From: Pseudomonas sp. 10S4
GTDB taxonomy: Bacteria; Pseudomonadota; Gammaproteobacteria; Pseudomonadales; Pseudomonadaceae
Reading direction: 5' to 3'
Assembly (NCBI RefSeq): GCF_034344865.1
Contig: NZ_CP133774.1
Location: forward strand, 6,696,001-6,760,000
Length of the DNA stretch: 64,000 nt
The notes below the pieces were generated by a model. It was not told where the DNA came from. It saw nothing but the letters and a program-made list of their open reading frames with translations, and did no database searches. Below, one piece after another: positions 27,282 to 36,513 of this stretch. Within the stretch, counting starts at the first letter, position 1. Each line of letters begins with the position of its first letter. The position numbers were made by a program, and so were the translations under genes.

Positions 27282-28817
27282 ATGAACCGAAGCGACGTGT
27301 TGATCATCGGCGCCGGCCCGACTGGCCTGGTGCTGGCGCTGTGGCTGAGCAAGCTCGGCATCCGCGTGCGCATCATCGACAAGACCCTCGCCCCCGGCAC
27401 CACCTCGCGCGCCCTGGCCGTCCAGGCCCGGACCCTTGAGTTGTATCGTCAACTCGACCTCAGCGACACCATCGTGCAAAACGGCCATCGGGTGGCGGCG
27501 GCGAATTTCTGGGTCAAGGGCGAAGCCGTGGCGCGCCTGCCGTTGACCCGCATCGGCGAGGGCCTGACGCCCTACGCGTTCATGGAAATTTTTCCCCAGG
27601 ACGAACACGAGCAACTGCTGATCGAACGCCTTGAAACCTTCGGCATCACCGTGGAGCGCAATACCGAACTGGAAAACTTCAAGGAAACCAGCGACGGCAT
27701 CAGCGCGCAGTTGCGCCTGCCCGATGGCCGACAGGAAACCTGCGAGGCCTGCTACATCGCGGGTTGCGACGGCGCCCGGTCGATTGTGCGCAAGACTCTG
27801 GACAGCGGATTCCCCGGCGGCACCTACCAGCAGATTTTCTACGTCGCCGACGTGCAGGCCAGCGGCCCGGCGTTCAACGGTGAACTGCACGTGGACCTCG
27901 ATGAAGCGGACTTTCTCGCAGTGTTCCCGTTGGCCAGCGAAGGTCATGCCCGGCTGATCGGCACTGTGCGCGATGAGCGCGCCGAGCATGCCGAAACCCT
28001 AAAATTCGAAGACGTCAGCAGCCACGCCATCGAGCATCTGAAAGTGCAGGTCGAACAGGTGAATTGGTTCTCGACCTACCGGGTGCATCATCGGGTGGCG
28101 GAATTCTTTCGCAGCGGCCGGGCGTTTCTACTCGGCGACGCCGCCCACGTCCACAGCCCCGCCGGTGGCCAGGGCATGAACACCGGGATTGGCGACGCGA
28201 TCAACCTGGCCTGGAAAATCGCCGCAGTCCTGAGCGGCGGCGCCACCTCCAAATTACTCGATAGCTACGAAACCGAACGCATCGCCTTCGCCCGGCGCCT
28301 GGTGTCCACCACCGACCGGGTGTTCAGCTTCGTCACCGCCGAGGGCAAAGTCGCCGACCTGCTGCGCACGCGCCTGGCGCCATTTCTGATCCCGAAAATG
28401 GCTTCGTTCGCGGCAACGCGCGAATTCCTGTTTCGCACGGTGTCGCAGATCACCCTCAACTATCGCGGCATGCCGCTGAGCGAAGGCGTGACCGGGCAGG
28501 TCCACGGCGGTGACCGCTTGCCCTGGGCGCACGATGGCGAAGGCGATAACTACGAACCGCTGAAAAACCCGACCTGGCAGGTGCATGTGTACGGCGATAC
28601 CAGCGACGAAATGATCGCCTGGTGTATCGAGCATCATTTGCCGCTGCACGTGTTCGACTGGCGGCCAGCGTTTGACACGGCGGGGTTGGCGCGCAATGGG
28701 TTTTATTTGCTGCGCCCGGATACGTATGTGGCGATTGCCGATAACAGCGCGGACCCGAAAGTGATCGAGCGGTATTTCCGGGATCATGGGATACGGTTGT
28801 TTTTTGGGTCCCACTGA
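27282..28817 (+). CDS. FAD-dependent aromatic monooxygenase family protein
   Basis: A 511-residue flavoprotein of the PheA/TfdB single-component hydroxylase group. The Rossmann motif is at residues 7-20 (IIGAGPTGLVLALWL), the DG motif in YIAGCDGARSIVRK, and the GD ribityl motif in FLLGDAAHVHSPAGGQGMN followed by TGIGDAINLAWKIA. A C-terminal thioredoxin-like region (from about 440) is typical. Such enzymes hydroxylate phenolic or related rings using NAD(P)H and O2. No catabolic neighbours are present, so the substrate is unknown. Divergent from the DUF1615 gene. Confidence 0.87.
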   Translation: MNRSDVLIIGAGPTGLVLALWLSKLGIRVRIIDKTLAPGTTSRALAVQARTLELYRQLDLSDTIVQNGHRVAAANFWVKGEAVARLPLTRIGEGLTPYAFMEIFPQDEHEQLLIERLETFGITVERNTELENFKETSDGISAQLRLPDGRQETCEACYIAGCDGARSIVRKTLDSGFPGGTYQQIFYVADVQASGPAFNGELHVDLDEADFLAVFPLASEGHARLIGTVRDERAEHAETLKFEDVSSHAIEHLKVQVEQVNWFSTYRVHHRVAEFFRSGRAFLLGDAAHVHSPAGGQGMNTGIGDAINLAWKIAAVLSGGATSKLLDSYETERIAFARRLVSTTDRVFSFVTAEGKVADLLRTRLAPFLIPKMASFAATREFLFRTVSQITLNYRGMPLSEGVTGQVHGGDRLPWAHDGEGDNYEPLKNPTWQVHVYGDTSDEMIAWCIEHHLPLHVFDWRPAFDTAGLARNGFYLLRPDTYVAIADNSADPKVIERYFRDHGIRLFFGSH

Positions 28818-28833
28818 CCCAACACATCTCAAA

Positions 28834-28922
28834 TGTGGGAGTGAGCCTGCTCGCGATAACGACAGCATATCCAACATCAATGTGACTGATCCGCCGCAAT
28901 CCCGAGCAGGCTCGCTCCCACA
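28834..28922. repeat. REPIN, class A
   Basis: Arms TGTGGGAGTGAGCCTGCTCG and inverted CGAGCAGGCTCGCTCCCACA, between the convergent monooxygenase and hemB genes. Confidence 0.88.
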
Positions 28923-28987
28923 GGTGGCTGCGTCGTTCACAGGAGTTGCGTCCAACATCAAACAACTGTGGGAGTTTGCGGTGGTCG

Positions 28988-29962
28988 TTAGATCCCGGCC
29001 AAGGCCAGATCCATCGCGAAGTAGGTGAAGATCAAATCCGCCCCCGCCCGCTTGATCGCCCCAAGGCTTTCGCGCACCACGCGGTCTTCATCAATCGCTC
29101 CGGCCTGGGCGGCGAACTTGATCATCGCGTACTCACCACTTACCTGGTACGCCGACAGCGGCAGACGCGAGACTTCGCGGATGTCGCGGATGATGTCCAG
29201 GTACGCGCCGGCCGGTTTGACCATCAGCGCATCGGCGCCTTCCTGTTCGTCCAGCAGCGATTCGCGCACGGCTTCGCGGCGGTTCATCGGGTTCATCTGG
29301 TAGCTTTTGCGGTCGCCTTTCAAAGCGCTGCCGCCGGCCTCACGGAACGGGCCGTAGAGTGCCGAAGCGAACTTGGTCGAATACGCCATGATCGCGGTCT
29401 GGGTGAAACCGGCCTCGTCCAGCGCCCGGCGAATGGCCCGGACCTGGCCGTCCATGGCCGCCGACGGAGCGATCACGTCCGCGCCGGCCCGGGCCGCCGC
29501 CACGGCTTGTTTGCCGAGATTGATCAGGGTCTTGTCGTTGTCGACTTCATGGTTGTGCACCACGCCGCAGTGGCCGTGGTCGGTGTATTCACAGAAGCAG
29601 GTGTCGGACATCACGATCATTTCCGGCACGGCGTCCTTGGCGATACGCGACATCCGCGACACCAGGCCGTTGTCGTTCCAGGTGTCGCTGCCACTGCTGT
29701 CCAGGTGATGGGACACGCCGAAGGTCATCACCGATTTGATCCCGGCACGGGCATAGCGCTCGATCTCCCCGGCCAGTTTCGACTCCGGAATGCGCATCAC
29801 ACCGGGCATGCTTTTGATCGGGACGAAATCGTCGATTTCTTCTTCAACAAAAATCGGCAGCACCAGATCGTTCAGGCTGAACTCGGTTTCCTGGAACAGA
29901 CTGCGCAGGCTCGCATTGCGGCGCAGACGGCGTGGACGAGCTTCGGGGAACTGGCTGGACAT
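28988..29962 (-). CDS. hemB: Delta-aminolevulinic acid dehydratase, zinc type
   Basis: A 324-residue porphobilinogen synthase that condenses two 5-aminolevulinates in tetrapyrrole synthesis. Active-site lysines are in [12 protein letters not shown] and [11 protein letters not shown]. The metal loop reads [15 protein letters not shown] with three cysteines (122, 124, 132), as in the zinc enzyme of E. coli, whereas the well-known P. aeruginosa enzyme replaces these and uses magnesium. The start at 29962 agrees with the family N-terminus ([15 protein letters not shown]); upstream sequence in frame is not family-like. It stands alone; a Mg-type paralogue probably exists elsewhere. Confidence 0.93.
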   Translation of the reverse strand: MSSQFPEARPRRLRRNASLRSLFQETEFSLNDLVLPIFVEEEIDDFVPIKSMPGVMRIPESKLAGEIERYARAGIKSVMTFGVSHHLDSSGSDTWNDNGLVSRMSRIAKDAVPEMIVMSDTCFCEYTDHGHCGVVHNHEVDNDKTLINLGKQAVAAARAGADVIAPSAAMDGQVRAIRRALDEAGFTQTAIMAYSTKFASALYGPFREAGGSALKGDRKSYQMNPMNRREAVRESLLDEQEGADALMVKPAGAYLDIIRDIREVSRLPLSAYQVSGEYAMIKFAAQAGAIDEDRVVRESLGAIKRAGADLIFTYFAMDLALAGI

Positions 29963-30081
29963 GGGTTTTCCTGAAAGACAGTGACAAGACGAAAGTCGTA
30001 AGGGGTGAAGCTTATGCCCTGTCAGGTGCAGGACACAAACCTCAGGGAAGAAACAGACCCTTACAGGCCTGACAATAATCA

Positions 30082-30173
30082 CTGTGGGAGCGAGCTTGCT
30101 CGCGATGACGGTTCCAAAGCCACAATGTAAGCGACTGACAGACCGCTATCGCGAGCAAGCTCGCTCCCACAGT
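30082..30173. repeat. REPIN, class A
   Basis: Inverted GTGGGAGCGAGCTTGCTCGC arms (GAGC variant), upstream of hemB and downstream of the PhzF-family gene. Confidence 0.9.
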
Positions 30174-30200
30174 GGATTTGTGTTGATTCCACGGGTTTTG

Positions 30201-31043
30201 TTACAGCTTCAGGGTCCCGTCGATGCAGGTCACCACCGCGCCGCCGATCCAGATCTCATTGCCCACCTGATCGACCTGAATCCGCCCTGCGCGGCCCATG
30301 GTCAGGCCCTGGCTGACCACGTAAGACGCCGGCGCCAGCCCTTCGCCGAGCAGCCATTGGGCGATTCCGGCGTTTAGGCTGCCGGTGGCCGGGTCTTCCG
30401 GCATGCCGTCGCCGGAGATGAACGCCCGCACTTCGAACTGTGCGTCAGCGCCATCGCGCTCGGAGTGCCAGGGTGCGATAACGCCGACGGCCAGGCCGAG
30501 CATTTGCGAATGATCCGGTTGCAAATCGAGCACCTGCTGCCGATCCTCGACCATCACCACCAGCCAGCCGGCGCCGTTATCGACCCACTGCGCCCGAACA
30601 ATCGAGCCTTTCTCCAGCCCGAGCCCGAGCCGCACCCGTTCTAACAGGTCAACGTCCAGCGGACCGGTTCTCAGCAACGGCGGCGCGAGGAACGCCAGCT
30701 CCGCGCCTTGCCGGCGAACGCGCACCAGACCGACGCCGCACTCCTGAATGATCTCCTCGCCCTTGGGTACGCCGCCGGCTTCAAGCCAGGCGTGACAGGT
30801 GCCCAAGGTCGGATGACCGGCGAATGGCAGCTCCGACAGAGTGGTGAAGATCCGCACCCGATAGTCGGCGCGCGAATCCCGGGGTTCGAGCACGAACGTG
30901 GTTTCGCTGAGGTTGGTCCAGGTCGCGAACGCCGCCATTTGTTCATCACTGAGCTCGTCAGCGCCGAACACCACCGCCAAAGGGTTGCCTTTGAGCGCAA
31001 CGCGGCTGAAGACATCAACTTGCTTGAAAGGAAATGAGCGCAT
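30201..31043 (-). CDS. PhzF-family isomerase/epimerase
   Basis: A 280-residue protein with the twofold diaminopimelate-epimerase-like fold of PhzF. The N-terminal motifs FKQVDVFSRVALKGNPLAVV and NLSETTFV are intact; Glu47 in the latter corresponds to the catalytic acid of PhzF. The second half shows the DPATGSLNAG loop. There are no other phenazine genes nearby, so it is a stand-alone family member (YddE-like) of unknown substrate. It begins 24 bp after the downstream end of the YfcG-like GST on the same strand and could share its transcript. Confidence 0.87.
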   Translation of the reverse strand: MRSFPFKQVDVFSRVALKGNPLAVVFGADELSDEQMAAFATWTNLSETTFVLEPRDSRADYRVRIFTTLSELPFAGHPTLGTCHAWLEAGGVPKGEEIIQECGVGLVRVRRQGAELAFLAPPLLRTGPLDVDLLERVRLGLGLEKGSIVRAQWVDNGAGWLVVMVEDRQQVLDLQPDHSQMLGLAVGVIAPWHSERDGADAQFEVRAFISGDGMPEDPATGSLNAGIAQWLLGEGLAPASYVVSQGLTMGRAGRIQVDQVGNEIWIGGAVVTCIDGTLKL

Positions 31044-31067
31044 GGCCGTCCCTGGTCTTGAAAAGGG

Positions 31068-31766
31068 TTACTTGGGAATTTCCAGCCCACGCATTACCGC
31101 CGGCCGTGCCAGGAAGCGCTCCAGCACTCGCGTAACGTTGGCGAAGTTCTGGATACCCACCAAATCGCCGGCCTCATAGAAGCCGATCAGGTTGCGCACC
31201 CATGGAAACATCGCGATGTCGGCGATGGTGTAGCGCTCGCCCATGATCCAGTCGCGCCCTTCCAGACGCTCGTCGAGGACCTTGAGCAGCAGTTTGCTTT
31301 CCTCGACGTAGCGATCACGGGGCCGTTTGTCCTCGTAATCCTTGCCGCCGAATTTATTGAAAAAACCAACCTGGCCGAACATCGGCCCGATACCGCCCAT
31401 CTGAAACATCAACCACTGAATCGTCTCGTAGCGCGCCGCCGATTCCTGGGCCAGCAATTGGCCGCTCTTGTCGGCGAGGTAGATCAGAATCGCCCCGGAC
31501 TCGAACAGCGGCAGTGGCTGGTCCCCCGGACCGTGAGGGTCGATGATCGCCGGGATCTTGTTGTTGGGGTTCAACGACATGAACTCGGGTGACAACTGAT
31601 CGTTAGTCTCGAAGCCCACGCGGTGCGGTTCGTACGGCAAGCCGATCTCTTCGAGCATGATCGAGACCTTGACGCCGTTGGGGGTCGGCAGGGAGTAGAG
31701 CTGAATCCACTCAGGGTACTGGGCCGGCCATTTACCGGTAATCGGGAACGCAGAGAGATCGGTCAT
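31068..31766 (-). CDS. Nu-class glutathione transferase, YfcG/YghU-like
   Basis: A 232-residue GST related to E. coli YfcG, a glutathione-dependent disulfide-bond reductase. The N-terminal domain has YSLPTPNGVKVSIMLEEIGL (Thr-Pro-Asn active-site region), SLNPNNKIPAIIDPHGPG and LFESGAILIYLADKSG; the C-terminal domain has GGIGPMFGQVGFFNKF and TIADIAMFPWV. The start at 31766 matches the family; upstream DNA contains a class C REPIN. Probably co-transcribed with the PhzF-family gene. Confidence 0.88.
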   Translation of the reverse strand: MTDLSAFPITGKWPAQYPEWIQLYSLPTPNGVKVSIMLEEIGLPYEPHRVGFETNDQLSPEFMSLNPNNKIPAIIDPHGPGDQPLPLFESGAILIYLADKSGQLLAQESAARYETIQWLMFQMGGIGPMFGQVGFFNKFGGKDYEDKRPRDRYVEESKLLLKVLDERLEGRDWIMGERYTIADIAMFPWVRNLIGFYEAGDLVGIQNFANVTRVLERFLARPAVMRGLEIPK

Positions 31767-31804
31767 GGGAGCATCCACGCAAACATTGAAGCTGCTGATC
31801 ATAA

Positions 31805-31902
31805 TGTAGGAGCTGCCGAAGGCTGCGATCTTTTGATCTTGATCTGTTCGACATTGTTGAAGGTCAAGTTCAAAAGATCGCAGCCTTCGGCAGCTCCTAC
31901 AG
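31805..31902. repeat. REPIN, class C
   Basis: TGTAGGAGCTGCCGAAGGCT arm plus GATCTTTTGATC, mirrored after a short loop by its complement; the two arms together can form a hairpin of about 40 bp. Only one other copy of this class is in the window (52495). Confidence 0.88.
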
Positions 31903-32159
31903 GGACCATTCAGTGCATAGATCTGCCAACGTCCATAAATCCGCAACATCCTGTCGATAACCTTCCGCCACCCCGTCAAAGGTTGTCGCTAAAGTGCGGC
32001 GAACCCGCCGGGATCGAACCAAAGGGCTTCAGGGGACTCTGAGCACTGCCCATTACGGAGACGGACCGGCGCAACGACATGGAAAACACCCGACGCTGGG
32101 AGCTCACGGTGTAAAGGTTTGTCAGCCTTAATCGAATGCGCTGAAGATCACTTTACTGA
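31903..32159. other. Intergenic region without recognised content
   Basis: About 255 bp between the class C repeat and the phosphatase gene. No convincing ORF, tRNA, terminator or repeat was seen; it should contain the promoter of the downstream gene. Confidence 0.5.
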
Positions 32160-32834
32160 ATGAAGACCCTTTTGAAATTCGCCCAACGCTTCAAGCATCG
32201 CGCGTTTATCGTTCTGCCCTCGTTGTTGGCAGCGAGCGCGCTGTTCCTGTCGCTGGAGTCCAGCGAAAGCCGCGCCCAGCCGGCCGACGGTACCCAGACG
32301 CTGGTGTTCCTGCGCCACGCGGAAAAACCCGCAGGCGGCCTGGGTCAGCTAAATTGCCAGGGATTGAACCGTGCGATCAAGCTGTCCACCCTACTGCCAG
32401 AGAAATTCGGCAAGGCCAACTACGTGTTTGCTGCTAACCCGACGCGCAATGTCGAGGAAGGCGAACTCGATAACTCCTACAGTTACATCCGACCACTGAT
32501 GACCATCAGCCCCAGCGCGATCAAGCTCGGGTTGCCGGTGAACATCAACTTCTCGGCCAACGACACCAGCGATCTGGCGGATGAGTTGGTCCACGACAAG
32601 TACCACAACGCGATCATCTACACCGCCTGGTCCCACGGCTACCTGCCCGAACTGATCAACAAGGTCGCCAGCGAAGCCGTCGGCAAGAAACAGAACATCA
32701 CCGAAGACTGGGCGTCCAGCGACTACGACTCGCTGTACGTGCTGACCCTGACCTGGCACAACGGCAAGGCCAGCCTGGAAAGCCACGTCTACAAACAAGG
32801 GCTGGATAACGGCTCGCAGAACTGTCCGACATAA
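32160..32834 (+). CDS. Histidine phosphatase family protein, exported
   Basis: A 224-residue protein with an N-terminal signal or anchor (HRAFIVLPSLLAASALFLSL) and the phosphohistidine motif LRHAEKPAGGLGQLNCQGLN near residues 51-70, a variant of the RHG motif. A second His lies in YTAWSHGYLPELI, as needed for the branch-2-like active site. It probably acts on a phosphate ester outside the cytoplasm; substrate unknown. It has low sequence complexity nowhere and a normal stop. The permease gene begins 93 bp later. Confidence 0.78.
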   Translation: MKTLLKFAQRFKHRAFIVLPSLLAASALFLSLESSESRAQPADGTQTLVFLRHAEKPAGGLGQLNCQGLNRAIKLSTLLPEKFGKANYVFAANPTRNVEEGELDNSYSYIRPLMTISPSAIKLGLPVNINFSANDTSDLADELVHDKYHNAIIYTAWSHGYLPELINKVASEAVGKKQNITEDWASSDYDSLYVLTLTWHNGKASLESHVYKQGLDNGSQNCPT

Positions 32835-32926
32835 GAGGTCGCTACGTCCCACGCACTGTCGGGACCACGTTGACTAAGGGGCTGGGCTATCATTGCCAGC
32901 ATCTCCCCATTGTCCGGAACCTCGCC

Positions 32927-33982
32927 ATGTCACTCTCAACCGTAGCAGTCCCCGCCCGGGGCTGGTCGTTCTGGTGGAAACCCGCCCTGTTCCTGCTGGT
33001 CGCCTGTGTCGGCCTCTACTACGTCAAGTGGTCGCCGTACTACCTCAAGGCCTTCGTCGCCGCTGACAACCACAGCATCGGCGCCTCGATCATCAACGAC
33101 CAACTGTCCGATCCTCTGACCGCCGCCCTGGCCTACGCCAAGGTGTATTTCCTGGCGATCTGGAAAGCCGCGGTGCTGGCGGTCATTCTCGGTTCCCTGC
33201 TGCAAGTGCTGATTCCGCGAGACTGGCTGCTGCGCCTGTTCGGCCGCGCCGGTTTCGCCTCGACCCTGCGCGGCGGCCTGTTCGCCCTGCCGGGCATGAT
33301 GTGCTCGTGCTGCGCCGCCCCGGTGGCTGCCGGCATGCGTCGGCAGAACGTATCAGTCGGTGCGGCGCTGGCGTTCTGGATCGGCAACCCGGTGCTCAAC
33401 CCCGCCACGCTGGTGTTCATGGGCTTCGTGCTCGGTTGGGGTTTCACGGCGTTGCGGCTGGTAGCGGGCATCGTACTGGTGTTCGGGGTGTCGATGGTGG
33501 CGCAGCGTATCGCCGGCCCGGAGACCTTGCCTGAAGCGGCGGTCGAGGCAGTAGTCGAAGCACGCGAGACCGACGCGCAACCGTTCCTGACCCGTTGGGG
33601 CAAGACGATCTGGCAATTGTTCTGGAGCACCATCCCTGTCTACATCCTGGCGGTGCTGGTACTGGGTGCGGTGCGGGTCTGGGTGTTTCCGCACATCGAT
33701 GGCGCCATGGCCAACAGCCTGCTGTGGCTGGTGCCGCTGGCGATCATCGGTACGCTGTTCGTGATTCCGACCGCTGCAGAAATCCCGATCGTACAAACCA
33801 TGATGACCCTGGGCATGGGCACCGCCCCGGCGGTCGCGCTGCTGATGACGCTGCCGAGCATCAGCCTGCCGTCGCTGCTGATGCTGCGCAAGGATTTCAA
33901 CGCTCGGGTGCTGGTGAGCGTGGCGCTGATGACCATGCTGATTGGTGTGATCAGCGGGTTGGTCGGGGCTGCATTGCTTTAA
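32927..33982 (+). CDS. YraQ/ArsP-like permease (DUF318)
   Basis: A 351-residue inner-membrane protein with about eight to ten helices in two similar halves. The hallmark MMCSCCAAPVAAGMRR sits near residue 126; the matching second-half segment is IPTAAEIPIVQTMMTLGMG. Related proteins export organoarsenicals or unknown solutes; a cysteine cluster in the pore suggests soft-metal or thiol chemistry, but the substrate is not known. The ATG at 32927 is preferred over 32870 because family sequence begins there. Confidence 0.82.
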   Translation: MSLSTVAVPARGWSFWWKPALFLLVACVGLYYVKWSPYYLKAFVAADNHSIGASIINDQLSDPLTAALAYAKVYFLAIWKAAVLAVILGSLLQVLIPRDWLLRLFGRAGFASTLRGGLFALPGMMCSCCAAPVAAGMRRQNVSVGAALAFWIGNPVLNPATLVFMGFVLGWGFTALRLVAGIVLVFGVSMVAQRIAGPETLPEAAVEAVVEARETDAQPFLTRWGKTIWQLFWSTIPVYILAVLVLGAVRVWVFPHIDGAMANSLLWLVPLAIIGTLFVIPTAAEIPIVQTMMTLGMGTAPAVALLMTLPSISLPSLLMLRKDFNARVLVSVALMTMLIGVISGLVGAALL

Positions 33983-34003
33983 TAGATTTGGCGCCTGTAT
34001 AGA

Positions 34004-34108
34004 CGCCTTCGCGAGCAAGCCCGCTCCCACAGTAGATCTTCATTGGACACAAATTTTGTGTACGGCGCAGATCCAATGTGGGAGCGGGCTTGCTCGCGAA
34101 GAGGCCGG
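34004..34108. repeat. REP pair, class A, in reversed order
   Basis: Here the right-type arm (CGCGAGCAAGCCCGCTCCCA) comes first and the left-type arm (GTGGGAGCGGGCTTGCTCGC) second, about 45 bp apart, so the pair faces outward compared with the usual REPIN. Between the convergent permease and mnmH genes. Confidence 0.85.
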
Positions 34109-34119
34109 CAATAACAATA

Positions 34120-35223
34120 TCAAACCTGCGAAATACTGCGTTCGCGAAGGTACTCCAACACCGCCCCCCGCTCCCCGGCAAACTCGATCCGCGCACCTTT
34201 CTTCTCGCGCTGAAACGCATACATCGGGTCGTAGTACTCGCTCAGCAATCCTTCGATCCAGCCACGGTGCAAGTCCACCGCACCGCTGCTTGCCTGCTCG
34301 GCCAGTGCGTCTTCCATCAACAACAGCATCCGTCGATGGCGTTCACCGCCCAAGCGCTTCTGCACGTTATTCAAACTTTCCAGCAAACGCTCGGAAAACA
34401 GCGCAAAGCCTTCCTCGCCATGTACGCCGATAAATTCGGCACACAGGTCCACTACGTAATCACGCAAGATCCGCTCAACGCGCCCCTCTAGGCTGTCTTC
34501 GAGCCAGACCATCGGAAACTGCTGCATGCCCTGAAACAACGGCAGCGGCAAGGCACAACTGCCGACCGCCCGGCTCTCGTCTTCCAGCACGAATTGCTCG
34601 ATACCCCGTGCGCGCTTCTTCAGCACGTCCACGGCCAGACGGTTTTCAAAGTCGATGTTGGAGGGTTGGCCGGTGGCACGTTTGCCGAAGCTTGAACCCC
34701 GGTGATTGGCGTAGCCTTCCAGGTCCAGCCCGTTGTTCAACTGCGTCAGCACCTCGGTTTTGCCGGTGCCAGTCATGCCACCCAGCAGAACGAAATCGCA
34801 TTGGGCGACGGCTTGATCAACAGTGTCGAGCAAGAAGGTGCGCATCGCCTTATAGCCACCGCCGACCCGCGGATAGTCGATGCCCGCCTCGTCCTTGAGC
34901 CACTGCTGAACGATCTGCGAGCGCAAGCCGCCGCGAAAACAATACAAATAACCATCCGGATGAGCTCGGGCAAACTCGGCCCAGGCCTGGATGCGCTCGG
35001 CCTTGATCTGGCCAGACACCAACTGATGCCCCAGCGTAATAGCCGCTTGCTGGCCATGCTGTTTGTAACAGGTGCCGATCCGTTGCCGCTCTTGGTCGTT
35101 CATCAGCGGCAAATTGACCACGCCGGGGAACGAACCCTTGAGGAATTCGACCGGCGCACGGGCATCCATCATCGGCCGGCCGTTGAGGAAAATGTCGCGG
35201 TAGTCGGTGAAGTCGATAGACAT
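34120..35223 (-). CDS. mnmH: tRNA 2-selenouridine synthase
   Basis: A 367-residue SelU/MnmH enzyme that replaces sulfur (through a geranyl intermediate) by selenium in the wobble 2-thiouridine of tRNAs for Lys, Glu and Gln. The rhodanese domain (1-130) has its catalytic Cys95 in [12 protein letters not shown], and the P-loop is GGMTGTGKT (148-156). Its ATG overlaps the selD stop codon by one base (TTTTGATG), so the two are translationally coupled: SelD makes the selenophosphate that this enzyme consumes. Confidence 0.94.
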   Translation of the reverse strand: MSIDFTDYRDIFLNGRPMMDARAPVEFLKGSFPGVVNLPLMNDQERQRIGTCYKQHGQQAAITLGHQLVSGQIKAERIQAWAEFARAHPDGYLYCFRGGLRSQIVQQWLKDEAGIDYPRVGGGYKAMRTFLLDTVDQAVAQCDFVLLGGMTGTGKTEVLTQLNNGLDLEGYANHRGSSFGKRATGQPSNIDFENRLAVDVLKKRARGIEQFVLEDESRAVGSCALPLPLFQGMQQFPMVWLEDSLEGRVERILRDYVVDLCAEFIGVHGEEGFALFSERLLESLNNVQKRLGGERHRRMLLLMEDALAEQASSGAVDLHRGWIEGLLSEYYDPMYAFQREKKGARIEFAGERGAVLEYLRERSISQV

Positions 35224-36257
35224 CAAAACACCTCGACCGCGTTGGTCTGTCGCTCAACCAGTTCACCGATCGGCTCAAGGCTCAGGCCCAGTTCGGCGGC
35301 GACCGCGAGGAATTGATCGTTGCCCTCCGGCGTGACCGCAATCAGCAGCCCACCGCTGGTTTGAGGATCACACAGCACGCGTTTGTGCAGTTCCTGCAAG
35401 CGCCCGAGTTTGCTGGCGTAGCTGTCGAAGTTGCGCAACGTGCCACCCGGCACACAGCCCTGTTCGAGGTAATACTCGACACCGGCCAGACGCGGCACAC
35501 GGTCGTATTCGATGCGGGCGGTGAGTTGGCTGCCGTCAGCCATCTCCACCAAGTGCCCCAACAAACCGAAACCGGTGACGTCGGTCATCGCGGTCACGCC
35601 GTCGAGTTTGCCGAAGCGGCTGCCGGGTTTGTTCAGGGTGCACATCCAGTCACGGGCCAGGCCGATGTCGGCGTGGCGCAACTTGCCCTTCTTCTCGGCG
35701 GTGGTGAGGATGCCGATGCCCAACGGTTTTGTGAGGTACAACAGGCACCCGGCGGTGGCGGTGTCGTTGCGTTTCATGTGGCGCTTTTGCACCAGCCCGG
35801 TGACGGCCAGACCGAAGATCGGCTCCGGGGCGTCGATGGAATGCCCGCCGGCCAGTGGAATGCCTGCCTCGTCGCAAATCGAACGCCCGCCGCGAATCAC
35901 TTCACGGGCGATTTCCGGGGCCAGCACGTTGACCGGCCAACCGAGGATCGCAATCGCCATCAACGGATCGCCGCCCATGGCGTAGATCTCGGTGATGGCA
36001 TTGGTGGCGGCGATGCGGCCGAAGTCGAACGGATCATCGACGATCGGCATAAAGAAGTCAGTGGTCGAGACCACACCACGCTCGTCGTCGATGGCATACA
36101 CCGCCGCGTCATCGCGCGAGGCGTTGCCGACCCAGAGCTTGGGATCGAGGTTCTGCGCGCCGCTGCCGGCCAGAATCACCTCCAGAACCTGCGGGGAGAT
36201 TTTGCAACCGCATCCTGCGCCGTGGCTGTATTGGGTCAGACGAATCGGCTCGCTCAT
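35223..36257 (-). CDS. selD: Selenide, water dikinase
   Basis: A 344-residue selenophosphate synthetase using ATP and selenide. The glycine-rich N-terminal active-site loop is [11 protein letters not shown]: Cys16 and Lys19 correspond to E. coli Cys17 and Lys20, and the residue is cysteine rather than selenocysteine. Mg-ATP-binding aspartates appear in [10 protein letters not shown] and STTDFFMP. No selA or selB lies nearby, so in this neighbourhood selenium goes to tRNA modification through mnmH. The start is taken as MSEPIRL at 36257; an ATG three codons upstream also exists. Confidence 0.95.
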   Translation of the reverse strand: MSEPIRLTQYSHGAGCGCKISPQVLEVILAGSGAQNLDPKLWVGNASRDDAAVYAIDDERGVVSTTDFFMPIVDDPFDFGRIAATNAITEIYAMGGDPLMAIAILGWPVNVLAPEIAREVIRGGRSICDEAGIPLAGGHSIDAPEPIFGLAVTGLVQKRHMKRNDTATAGCLLYLTKPLGIGILTTAEKKGKLRHADIGLARDWMCTLNKPGSRFGKLDGVTAMTDVTGFGLLGHLVEMADGSQLTARIEYDRVPRLAGVEYYLEQGCVPGGTLRNFDSYASKLGRLQELHKRVLCDPQTSGGLLIAVTPEGNDQFLAVAAELGLSLEPIGELVERQTNAVEVF

Positions 36258-36310
36258 GGGGTGCACCTTGTGGGATCAATGGGGCCGATTCTAGCAGAGC
36301 GCGGGTTGTG

Positions 36311-36444
36311 CTGTGGCGAGGGGGCTTGCCCCCGTTGGGTTGCGAAGCGACCCTAAAACCGGCAACCACATTTCTTCTGATACACCGCACGCACCGGTTT
36401 TACGACTGCTGCGCAGCCGAACGGGGCGAGCCCCCTCGCCACAA
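36311..36444. repeat. REP element pair, class B
   Basis: CTGTGGCGAGGGGGCTTGCC arm and inverted GGGGCGAGCCCCCTCGCCAC arm, with the GGGTTGCGAAGCGACCC inner palindrome, between selD's promoter and the autotransporter terminator. Confidence 0.85.
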
Positions 36445-36470
36445 CGGCGGTCTTTGATCTTTTGATGTGC

Positions 36471-36497
36471 AAAAAAACCGCCCTTTCGGGCGGCTAA
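36471..36497 (-). terminator. Rho-independent terminator of the autotransporter gene
   Basis: On the minus strand: GCCGCCCGAAAGGGCGG, stem with a GAAA tetraloop followed by seven T residues, 17 bp beyond the autotransporter stop. Confidence 0.88.
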
Positions 36498-36513
36498 AGT
36501 GCTTCGACCCTAT

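Noticed and set aside
28946-29974. 343-codon plus-strand frame opposite hemB
   Set aside because: It is His/Arg-rich shadow coding; hemB on the other strand is a clear, complete enzyme.
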